This document shows positions 47,870 to 56,300 of a stretch of DNA of 64,000 nucleotides, piece by piece. The position numbers were made by a program, and so were the translations under genes. This stretch comes from [Empedobacter] haloabium. GTDB lineage: Bacteria; Pseudomonadota; Gammaproteobacteria; Burkholderiales; Burkholderiaceae_D. The notes below the pieces were generated by a model. The model did no database searches and was not told the DNA's origin. It was given only the letters and a program-made list of their open reading frames with translations. Location of the stretch: contig CP136508.1 of assembly GCA_008011715.2 (NCBI GenBank), positions 4,960,001-5,024,000 on the forward strand, written 5' to 3'. Position 1 is the stretch's first letter. Each line of letters starts with the position of its first letter.

Positions 47870-48775
47870 TCATGCCGGCTGCGCGTACGCCGCCAGTGCC
47901 TTCTCGATATCGCCCGTCGTTGCCTGCGGTCCGGCCAGGTCGGCCAGGAAGAAGCGCATCACGTCGATCTCGCTGTCGTCCGGGTGGCGGCGCAGATGCT
48001 CGCGTAATCGCTCCACCCCGCTCGCATGCAGGAAGTTCCACGTTACCGAAATCGAATCCTGCAACGACTCGACGTGGTGCAGCCAGCCGGACGGGATGAA
48101 CAGGATCTCCCCGGGCTGCAGCTCGTCCTCGTACTGGATCCGCGCCTCGCCGAAGCGCGGGAAGCGCGCCGGATCGGGATCGCGAATGTCGACGAACTGC
48201 TCGCCCGCCATCAGGCAGGGCGCCTGGTCGGGCGCATACATCGTCACGTGCTTGCTGCCGTAGAACTGGCACAGCATGGCCGAAGTCGTCCACGGGTCGC
48301 GGTGCAGGCGCGTGCGTGCGCCCCGGCCGGAGATGAACAGGCCGCGGTAAGGGAACAGGGAAACGGGCGGCGTCACCGGTTCGCCCAGCCCTGGCACGAG
48401 GTAACCGGTCGTCGGCAGGAAGTATGGCGTGTCCCAATCCGGCGCCAGCCGGGCGAACGCTTCATCGGACCAGAAGAAATCGACGTCCTTGAGCTGGCTG
48501 TACCAGCGCACGTAGTCGTGCGATGCATCGCCATCGGGCCGGTCGAAATGGTTGTCGAAGTAATCGTCCAGCGTGGTGACGTTCGTGAGGTCGAACAGAT
48601 CGTTGTAGACCTGTACCTGCAGGCCCGCGAGCCTGGCGCTGAAATAGTCGGGATTCCACAGGGTGCGGGCCGGCCAGTGCTGCATCGCGTCCGTGACGAT
48701 GACGGGTTGGTTGGGCAGGATATGGTGCTCGACGAACTGCTGCCGGGTGATACCGGCGATACGGGGAATTTGCAT
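47870..48775 (-). CDS. JmjC/cupin_8-type putative Fe(II)/2-oxoglutarate oxygenase
   Basis: 301 residues. PVIVTDAMQHWPARTLWNPDYF is the usual start of cupin_8 proteins. The metal triad reads His-x-Asp in RLHRDPWTTSAMLCQFYGSK and a distal His in IPSGWLHHVESL; the Lys of GSKHV could bind 2-oxoglutarate. Such enzymes hydroxylate amino acids or proteins, and several act in peptide natural-product clusters. It is 9 bp downstream of the alpha/beta hydrolase gene in the NRPS-associated run, so tailoring of the peptide or a precursor is a reasonable hypothesis. Confidence 0.82.
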   Translation of the reverse strand: MQIPRIAGITRQQFVEHHILPNQPVIVTDAMQHWPARTLWNPDYFSARLAGLQVQVYNDLFDLTNVTTLDDYFDNHFDRPDGDASHDYVRWYSQLKDVDFFWSDEAFARLAPDWDTPYFLPTTGYLVPGLGEPVTPPVSLFPYRGLFISGRGARTRLHRDPWTTSAMLCQFYGSKHVTMYAPDQAPCLMAGEQFVDIRDPDPARFPRFGEARIQYEDELQPGEILFIPSGWLHHVESLQDSISVTWNFLHASGVERLREHLRRHPDDSEIDVMRFFLADLAGPQATTGDIEKALAAYAQPA

Positions 48776-48784
48776 GATGTGTCC

Positions 48785-49621
48785 TTACGCGCTGATACCG
48801 CCGAAACGGCGCAGGGTGTCGCGCCACTCGCCGGCGGCGGCGGCGGGGCAGTCGTTGTGATCGCCGCCCGGGATGACCAGCCGGGATTTCGGTTCACCGG
48901 CCTGTTCATACAGCCGGTCACCGAACCGCAGCGGAATGACTTCGTCGCGGGCGCAGTGAATGAACAGCTTCGGCGTCTTCAGTGCGGCCACCTTCTCGTC
49001 GGACGCGAACCGCTGGCTGACCACCAGCGACAGCGGCATCCAGTCGAACTCGGTGCTCTTGGCCACGTCGACCACGGAAGTGAACGAGCCTTCCACGACC
49101 ACGCCGTCGACCCGTGGCGTGGTGGCCGCCAGCTCGACGGCAATGGCACCGCCCAGCGAATGGCCGTACGCCAGCCGCTTGACGGCGCGCGGCGCCAGTT
49201 GCTCGAGACGCTGCCAGGCCGCCCGGGCGTCCGCATAGGCCGAGCGTTCCTCCGGCAGCAGCGCGGCGCTGGCACCGAAGCCGCGATAGTCGATCGCCAG
49301 CACCGCGAAGCCGGCCTGGCGCAACCGGTCGATCGCCGCCACATTGGTCGACAGCGTGTCCGCATTGCCGTGCAGGTACAGCAGCGCCGGCGCCTCCGGC
49401 GACGCGGCCGGCAACCACCACGCGTGCACCTTGCCGCCCTCGACGCCACCAGCGGCCGGCGCATCGATCCACTGGTCGCTGAAGGAGCCATTGGGTGGGG
49501 TATGGCCCACCGCGCGCGATGGCATGAAGATCATCTCGCGCTGCCAGTGGTTGAAGGCCACGTAGCCCCAGGCCAGCAGCGCAACCATGACGCCAAGGCC
49601 GATATAACGAAGTCGTTTCAT
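48785..49621 (-). CDS. Membrane-anchored alpha/beta hydrolase
   Basis: 278 residues from MKRLRYIGLGVMVALLAWGYVAF, a single N-terminal helix with the domain probably in the periplasm. The hydrolase fold shows LLYLHGNADTLSTN (oxyanion), nucleophile elbow YGHSLGGAIAVEL, Asp in HCARDEVIPLRFGD and His in PGGDHNDC, so the triad is complete. It resembles BEM46/YfhR-type hydrolases. Being inside the NRPS-associated run, it could process an exported peptide, but it could also be unrelated. An upstream frame of 35 residues lacks coding character. Confidence 0.85.
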   Translation of the reverse strand: MKRLRYIGLGVMVALLAWGYVAFNHWQREMIFMPSRAVGHTPPNGSFSDQWIDAPAAGGVEGGKVHAWWLPAASPEAPALLYLHGNADTLSTNVAAIDRLRQAGFAVLAIDYRGFGASAALLPEERSAYADARAAWQRLEQLAPRAVKRLAYGHSLGGAIAVELAATTPRVDGVVVEGSFTSVVDVAKSTEFDWMPLSLVVSQRFASDEKVAALKTPKLFIHCARDEVIPLRFGDRLYEQAGEPKSRLVIPGGDHNDCPAAAAGEWRDTLRRFGGISA

Positions 49622-49667
49622 GTTTTTCAAAGAGTGAGTGAACAAGTCGTGGGAAGTGGCTGGCCGC

Positions 49668-51020
49668 TCAGCGGTCGACGTCGTAGACGATGGCCTCCTG
49701 GGCTCCCTTGGCGGAGTTGATGACACCGTTGCCGCTGTCCTTCTCCATCAGCCGCAGCCAGCAGCCGCCATAGGAATCGCCGAAGCCGAAGATGCCCCAT
49801 ACCACGTCGTAGATACCGTAGCCCTGCTCGCCGTGCTGGCCGTAGAACGGCAGCGAGACGCAGAACTCCTGCACCAGCCAGCCCGGTTCGCGCAGGCCGC
49901 GCTCGACGACTTCGGCCCACTCCGCGGCGTCCGTGAACTTGCCGATGAAGACGTCATCGCCCTGCTGGCCCACCGCCGTCTTGATGACGAAGCGGTGGCG
50001 TTGCTCGCGCAGCAGCGCCGGCAGCGCCATGCGGGTCCCTTCGAACTCGACCTCGGTATCGGTCAGTGCCACGCTCCAGGGAACGAACTCCTCGATCAGT
50101 GCGCGTTCGGCGGCGTCGAACAGGCCGGTATCCTTGTGCTGATAGAGGATGGACAGCGAGCGCTTGTCACCCAGCACGGCATCGAAAGGATTGTCCGGCC
50201 ACAGGATCTGGCCGCGCACCGCGGCACGCGCCAGCACCTGGTTGTCCGGCCGAGAGTTCATCACCGCACCCAGCCGGCTGCCGTCCAGGTAGACACCGTC
50301 GGCACGCCCTTCCAGGCCATCGGCGGTGCGGGCAAACAGGATCTCGCCCGCACCACCGCAGCGCGCCAGGGTGCGCTCGAAGATTTCGCGCAACGCCACG
50401 TGTCCCTGCAGCCGCTCGAATTCCTCCGTGATGAGGAACAGCACGCGGGTATCGAAGCCCTTGTCGCGCATGGCACCGATCAGGTAGCCCATGAAGGCAT
50501 CCGGGATGTCCACCGTGCGGCATTCGTGCCGGGCGAGGAAAGGCACGAGTCCTTCCTGCTGGCGGTAGTGGCGGTCCATCCAGTGAATCTGCCAGCCGCC
50601 GATGCTGGAGCCGACATTGAGTTCGACGATCTTCATGCCGGTGGCGGTCAGCACGGCGTCGGTACGCTGCAGCATGTACGGCGTTTCGGACCCCAGTTCC
50701 ACGAACAGATGCGCGACCGGGCCGGGCACACCGTAATAGTCGGCCAGCTCGTCCGGCGCGCCGTCGAACTCGGCCAGGATGGCACGGTTCAGCAGCGCGG
50801 GTATCCGTTCGACCGAGCCGCGCAGCCGCTCGCGCATGGCCGGCCCCAGGAACCATGGCCACGCATGCAGCGCGTAGGGATAGTCGCGAAACATCGGGTG
50901 GACGTCCTGTCCCAGCTCGCTCAGCCGGCCCAGGCTGTTGCCGGACACGGCGTAGTCAATGAAGTCGGCCGCCGTCTGCGACATGCGCCGGTGATGTTCG
51001 ATAATCGTTGCGTCGATCAT
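49668..51020 (-). CDS. ATP-grasp-like protein of unknown function in NRPS operon
   Basis: 450 residues, soluble, no signal. RHRFVIKTAVGQQGDDVFIGKF, PGWLVQEFCVSLPF and WLRLMEKDSGNGVINSAKGA have the spacing of ATP-binding Lys, a VQEF-type hinge and metal-binding Glu/Asn of ATP-grasp or glutathionylspermidine synthase-like ligases. Upstream, KIVELNVGSSIGGWQIHW is similar to circularly permuted ATP-grasp proteins. It lies 6 bp after the TonB receptor gene, so it is co-expressed with a natural-product pathway. It might ligate an amino acid or amine to the peptide, or build a precursor. The fold call is moderate; the reaction is unknown. Confidence 0.65.
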   Translation of the reverse strand: MIDATIIEHHRRMSQTAADFIDYAVSGNSLGRLSELGQDVHPMFRDYPYALHAWPWFLGPAMRERLRGSVERIPALLNRAILAEFDGAPDELADYYGVPGPVAHLFVELGSETPYMLQRTDAVLTATGMKIVELNVGSSIGGWQIHWMDRHYRQQEGLVPFLARHECRTVDIPDAFMGYLIGAMRDKGFDTRVLFLITEEFERLQGHVALREIFERTLARCGGAGEILFARTADGLEGRADGVYLDGSRLGAVMNSRPDNQVLARAAVRGQILWPDNPFDAVLGDKRSLSILYQHKDTGLFDAAERALIEEFVPWSVALTDTEVEFEGTRMALPALLREQRHRFVIKTAVGQQGDDVFIGKFTDAAEWAEVVERGLREPGWLVQEFCVSLPFYGQHGEQGYGIYDVVWGIFGFGDSYGGCWLRLMEKDSGNGVINSAKGAQEAIVYDVDR

Positions 51021-51026
51021 GGCTGT

Positions 51027-53210
51027 TTACAAGGTTTGTTCATAGACGAAGCGGATCCCGGTACGGGTCGGCGTGGTGGTGTCGCGCGCGTTGTACTCGC
51101 TGGCATCGAGGTACAGCCGGTTGGCCAGCAGGTCCTGGTGCAGGATGTTGGTGAAGGTCAGGCGCAACTGGCGCTTCTTGTCCAGCTTCCACAGGCCATA
51201 GGCATCGAACAGCCGCTGCACGCCCGCGTAGGTACGCAGCGTGCGCGTGACCTGGGCCGGCCCGCCGGTCTGCACGCTGTAGTTGCCGCCGACCGTCAAC
51301 GCTTCTCCCACCTTGTAGTCGAGCCCCAGGTTCGCGGTCAGCGGTGTCTGGTCGCCCAGGCGGTTGTCCGGCCCCGGTACCGCGTCGAGGCGCGAGCGGT
51401 TCCATGCCGCGTTGGCGCGCAGGTCGATCGCCGGTCCTTCCGGCAGCCAGGTGCGCAGGGGCGCTTTCACTTCCAGCGCCACCCCGTACACGCGGGCACG
51501 GCCCTCGTTGACGGGCGTACTGATCCAGATGCCCTGCTGCTCGTACAGGCGCTGCAACGTGACGTTGCTGATGCGCCGCACGAATGGCGCGACGCTGAAC
51601 ATGCCTTCCTTGCCGAAGTAGCTCTCGTAGGCCAGGTCCAGGCCCCAGGCCAGTTCCGGGCGCAGGTCCGGATTGCCCTGCGTGTCCGGATTGGTGGGAC
51701 CGTTATCGTTGTTCATCGTATAGCGGCGCGGCACCAGGTTGCGTGTCAGCGGTGCCTTGTATGTCCTGGCCAGCGCCACCCGCACCTGGTCCTTCTCGCT
51801 GCCGGGCAGTTTCCACAGCAACTGCCCCACCGGGCTGAAGACACTCGACCGGTTATGGACGCTGGCCAGCTGGCGGCCGCGCGTGTCGGTATTCAGGCCT
51901 TCCCAGCGCACGCCCAGATACACCTGCGCGCGCGGCGTGACGTCCCACTCGTCCTGCACGTACAGCGCCAGGCGGCGCACGTCGGCCGTGTAATCCTCGT
52001 CGATATCCGGCGGCGGCGGGCTGTCGGCAGGCCGGTCGTGCTGCAGTCGCATCTCGCTGCGCCGGGTCCAGGTGCCGTCCCAGCCCACCGCCAGATTGTG
52101 CCCGGCGAACAGGCTGGACACGTACTTGCCGCTGGTGAGGTAGTTATCGTCGGTCGCCTCCGAGTGCACGTCGCGGTCCATCGTCAACCGGCGTGCCGCG
52201 TCGCTGCCGAGGAACACAAAATCCGTCTCGCGCTTGTTGCGGTTCAGCCCCAGCTTGGCGCTGATCTTGCCTTGCGCGAGTTCATGCGACCACGTCACGT
52301 CGCTGCGCAGCGCGGTCGTGCGCGATTCGGACGTCCAGCGATTGTGCGGATACGTCGTCGATTCGCCGCGCAGCAGCGTCTGGTCCTGCGTGCCGTTGCT
52401 GGATATCCGATACTGCTCGATCAGCGACTGCCAGTTGACGGTGTCGCCGTTCGCCAGCTTCCAGTTCAGCCGCGGCGCCAGGTTGGCCGTGCGCACGTCG
52501 GCCACGTCGCGCTCGGCCAGCAGCCGCTCCGTGCTGGGCGCGAAGCCGGTACGCCCTTCCGTCTCCCGCACCAGCGGGCGCACGTCGTATTTGAGCTGGT
52601 TCAGATTGGCCGACAGCGAATAGGAGAAGTCGTCACTGCGGTCGGCCAGCTGGGCCGACGCGGTCGGGGTCCAGCGGCCCTGGTTGCGCTGCGCCCCCAG
52701 CTTGAAGTCCTGCTGGCTGCGCCGTACCGTCTTGCGCAGCACGACATTGATCGTTCCCGCGATCGCCTGCGTGCTGTACTCGGCCGATGCGCTGCGCAGG
52801 ATCTCGACCCGCTCGACCATCTCCGGCGACAGCGATTCGATGCTGAACCCCGGCGGCGCCGGATCGCCGTTGACGAGGATTTGCGTGTAGCCGGCACCCA
52901 GGCCGCGCATGCGCAGTTCGCCGCCCGTCACCGACACGCCCACCTGGCGTTTGAGCGCATCCTGCAGCGAGCTGTCGCCGTAGCGCAGCAGCTCTTCGCG
53001 GCCCACCACGACGCGCGTGGCGGTATCGGTCTGGCGCTGGTTGACGACCTCGCCCTTGATCTGCACCTGCTGAATCGGCGCCTCGGGCGCAGCTTCCTGC
53101 GGGTCGGCCGCCAGTGCGGGCGTGGCCACGCACCAGCACAGCGCCACCGACCGGGGCAGCCGCGCGAGACCGGCACGATGCAGTGCGTGGCTGATTTCCT
53201 TTAATTTCAT
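51027..53210 (-). CDS. TonB-dependent outer-membrane receptor
   Basis: 727 residues from an ATG preceded by CAGGA. A signal region ends at ATPALAADPQ. The plug domain includes SSLQDALKRQVGVSVTGGELRMRGLGAGYTQILVNGD and VERVEILRSASAEYSTQAIAGTINVVLRK; the beta barrel runs to a C-terminal aromatic-type end (RFVYEQTL). It imports a large ligand with TonB energy. Its location between the NRPS genes and the ATP-grasp-like gene suggests uptake of the NRPS product, as for siderophores, though PEP-CTERM-rich bacteria also have many glycan receptors of this class. No Fur box was recognised. Confidence 0.93.
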   Translation of the reverse strand: MKLKEISHALHRAGLARLPRSVALCWCVATPALAADPQEAAPEAPIQQVQIKGEVVNQRQTDTATRVVVGREELLRYGDSSLQDALKRQVGVSVTGGELRMRGLGAGYTQILVNGDPAPPGFSIESLSPEMVERVEILRSASAEYSTQAIAGTINVVLRKTVRRSQQDFKLGAQRNQGRWTPTASAQLADRSDDFSYSLSANLNQLKYDVRPLVRETEGRTGFAPSTERLLAERDVADVRTANLAPRLNWKLANGDTVNWQSLIEQYRISSNGTQDQTLLRGESTTYPHNRWTSESRTTALRSDVTWSHELAQGKISAKLGLNRNKRETDFVFLGSDAARRLTMDRDVHSEATDDNYLTSGKYVSSLFAGHNLAVGWDGTWTRRSEMRLQHDRPADSPPPPDIDEDYTADVRRLALYVQDEWDVTPRAQVYLGVRWEGLNTDTRGRQLASVHNRSSVFSPVGQLLWKLPGSEKDQVRVALARTYKAPLTRNLVPRRYTMNNDNGPTNPDTQGNPDLRPELAWGLDLAYESYFGKEGMFSVAPFVRRISNVTLQRLYEQQGIWISTPVNEGRARVYGVALEVKAPLRTWLPEGPAIDLRANAAWNRSRLDAVPGPDNRLGDQTPLTANLGLDYKVGEALTVGGNYSVQTGGPAQVTRTLRTYAGVQRLFDAYGLWKLDKKRQLRLTFTNILHQDLLANRLYLDASEYNARDTTTPTRTGIRFVYEQTL

Positions 53211-53250
53211 AGTTGTTCCTGTTTCGTTGTACGACAAAAGCCAACATCAG

Positions 53251-53315
53251 AGCCCATCGAAAACCAGCTCGAGCATAGCAGGCGAACGCACTGGCGCGGC
53301 AGGTTTTCGATGGCT
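53251..53315. promoter_or_regulatory. Inverted repeat with long loop between NRPS and TonB receptor genes
   Basis: AGCCCATCGAAAACC (53251-53265) and GGTTTTCGATGGCT (53302-53315) are complementary over 14 bp with one bulge, enclosing 36 nt. On the minus strand the loop holds TATGCT, a possible -10 for the receptor gene. It could be an attenuator between the NRPS genes and the receptor gene or a regulator site. Confidence 0.4.
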
Positions 53316-53317
53316 CT

Positions 53318-56300
53318 TCAAAGCATGCTCGGCACCTGGCCCAGGATGCGGCTGGCCACCGCGTCCACGTGCGGCGACGCCAGCAGCGTCAGGTGATTGC
53401 CAGGCGCCTCGGCCTCGACCAGCGCCGGCGCGTGGCTGCGCCAGGCCGCCACCCGCGCGGCATTGTCGCCGCGCCCTTCCTGCTCGCTGGCGTTGACCAG
53501 CAACAGGGCACCTTCATACACCCTGGCTGGCCGGTACACCGTCGACAGGTTCGCCTGCAGCACGTTCACCACGCCCTCCAGCATGCCCGGTTGGGCCCGC
53601 GGCGACACCAGGCCGGCGCGCACCAGGTGCTCGTGCAGCAGGGCCAGTTGCGCCGCCGGGTTGAGCGGCCGGAAGTCGGCCGCCGTCAGGGCCAGCTTGT
53701 CGGCCAGGCGCAGGTTGTACAGAGCCACCAGTTCCAGCAGCGTCTCGATCCGGGTGTAGTGCCGCACCGCCGTGCCTTCCGGCGCCGGGCTGCGGCTGTC
53801 GATGACGACCAGCTGCTCCACCGTCTCACCGGCCGCCGTCAGTTGCTGCGCCATCTCGAAAGCGATCCAGCCGCCGAACGAGTGGCCCAGCAGCCGGTAT
53901 GGCCCGGCCGGCTGCACGTCGCGCACGGCGGCCAGATAGGCCCGCGCGGCCGACTGCACGTCGGCATGCGGCAGCATGGTGCCGTCCAGGCCGCGCGCCT
54001 GCAGGCCATGGACCGGCACGTTCTCGCCCAGCGCCTGGGCCAGTTCGTGCAGTGACGAGACGCTGGCGCCCGCGCCCGGCACGCAGAACAGCGGTGCCTC
54101 GCCGGCCATGCCGCTCTGGATGACGACGCGCGGCGCGTACGGTGCCGGACCGTTCGGCTGGCTGCGGGCCAGCTCCGCGCTGATGGCCTTGCCCAGCTCG
54201 ATGACGTTCGGCTCCTCGACGATCGTATAGTGCGTGCCGCTGACCGGGATCAGGTGCAGCAGGTCGGCCGCGTGGTGCGCGCGCCAGCCGATCGTCGGGT
54301 CGACGCGGCTTTCGCCGCTGGCCGAGAACAGCGTCACGCCGATCGGCAGGCGCTGCGGCTGATAGCGATACAGCGCCACGGCCAGGGCATGGCGCAGGGC
54401 GAGGTGGCGCTGCAGGATGCCGCCATCGACGCCTTTCGGGATGAAATCGTGCGCATGCATGCGCGCCAGCAGCGCATCGAAGTCGCGGCTCTGCGCCAGC
54501 AGGCGCACTTCCCCGCTGACCTCGGCCGGCAGCCGCGGTGGCAGGTAACCGAGCAGCGAGTTGATCTCGTCGAACGCCAGGTCCTCCTCGCCATCGGTCC
54601 GGGCAAACAGGTGGTCGTAGCTGAAGTCGGTGTCGAGCAGGCCGATGAACCCGACCTGCTGGTCCACGCCGAGCAACTGACGGGCCATCTCGTAGGCGAT
54701 CGTGCCGCCGGCCGACCAGCCGGCGATGCGGTACGGACCTTCCGGCTGGACCGAGCGCATGGCGCGCACGTAGCGGCTGGCGATCTCCTCGATCGACGTC
54801 AACGGCGCTTCGCCGCTCAGGAGGCCGGTGGCGGCGAAACCGTACAGCGGCACGTCGCTGGCGATATGGGGTGCCAGATTGCGCGCGTAGCCGATCTCGC
54901 CTTCGCCGGGGTGCACCAGGAACAGCGGCGCCTTGCTGCCGCGCTTGCGCAACGTGACCAGGTTCGGATGCTTCGCATTGCTCGACTGTTCGCGAATCGC
55001 GGCGGCGAATTTGGCGACGGTCGGATTGGCGAACAGCTGCCGCAGCGGCACCTCCGTGGCGAACAGCTTGCCCACGGCGGCGATCATCTGCACGGCCAGC
55101 AGGGAGTGGCCGCCCAACTCGAAGAAGTTGCCGTTGCGGTCGATCGGCGGAACGTTCAGCATGTCCTGCCACAGGCGTGCCACGGAGGTCTCCTCGACGC
55201 CCTGCGGCGCATCGAAGGCCGTCTGTTCCGTACTTTGCTGCTCGGGCGCCGGCAGGGCCAGGCGGTTGACCTTGCCGCTGGCGGTCAGCGGCATCCGCTC
55301 CAAGTAGCTGAACGTCGAGGGCACCATGTAATCGGGCAGCGCGGCCAACAGGTGGCGGCGCAGCTGGCGCACGCCCGGGGCATCGCTGCGCGCCAGGTCC
55401 TGCAGCCGGCGCAACTGCGGCAGTCCGGCCAGCGCTTCTTCCGGCGCCATCCAGTCGAACAGGCAGGCGAATTCGTCGACGCCCGCCTCGCGCAACTGCC
55501 GATAGATCGGCAGGCACGACTCGGGCGAGCCGATGAAGGCCGCGCTGCTCGCATAACGCTGGAACGCGTGCTCGGCCAGGCTGTCGAGGTTTTCCTGTTC
55601 GACGTTGTCGACCGCGTGCGTCAGCGTGGCCGACAGCGATTTGAGCAGCCCCACGTGCGCCTTCATGTAACGCTTGAACGGCTCGCGTGCCTGCGCCAGG
55701 GCAGCCGCCTGGTCCGCCCCGACGTAGGTGTGGATCATCAACGTGACCTTGCGGCTGTCCGGATCGAAGCCGTGCCGCTGCAGCGATTCGCGGTACAGGG
55801 CGATCTTGCCGGCCACTTCCTGGATGGTCTGGCCCAGCAGGTGGGTCAGCAGGTTCAGTCCCAGCCGGCCAGCCTCGATGAAGGTCTCGTTGGCGCCGGC
55901 CGACGTCAGCCACATCGGCAGCTCGGCCTGCACCGGGCGTGGATAGACCTGGATTTCGCTCTGCAGGCCGGCGCCGTCGCGGAACGAACGCGCAGTGCCG
56001 CGCCACAGGTCGCGCACGGTCTCGATGCCTTCGTACATGATGCGGTGGCGCTGCGCGTGATGCTCGGGCGCCAGCACGAAGTCGCGCATGTGCCAGCCGG
56101 AGGCGATCGCGACGCCGACCCGCCCGCCGGTCAGGTTGTCCAGCACCGACCAGTCCTCGACCACCCGGATCGGCTGCTGCAGCGGCAGCACCACGCTGCC
56201 GGCGCGCAGGTGCACGCGGCGCGTGCTGGTCGCCAGCGCGGCGCTCAGCAACGCAGGGTTGGGATACAGGCCAGCCACATCGTCGAAGTGGCGTTCGGGT

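Noticed and set aside
49638..53204. 1188-residue plus-strand frame opposite the ATP-grasp-like and TonB receptor genes
   Set aside because: Shadow frame of two real genes; it runs across a gene boundary and has no recognisable fold.
53251..53315. Fur box upstream of the TonB receptor
   Set aside because: No sequence close to GATAATGATAATCATTATC is present; only the inverted repeat described was found.
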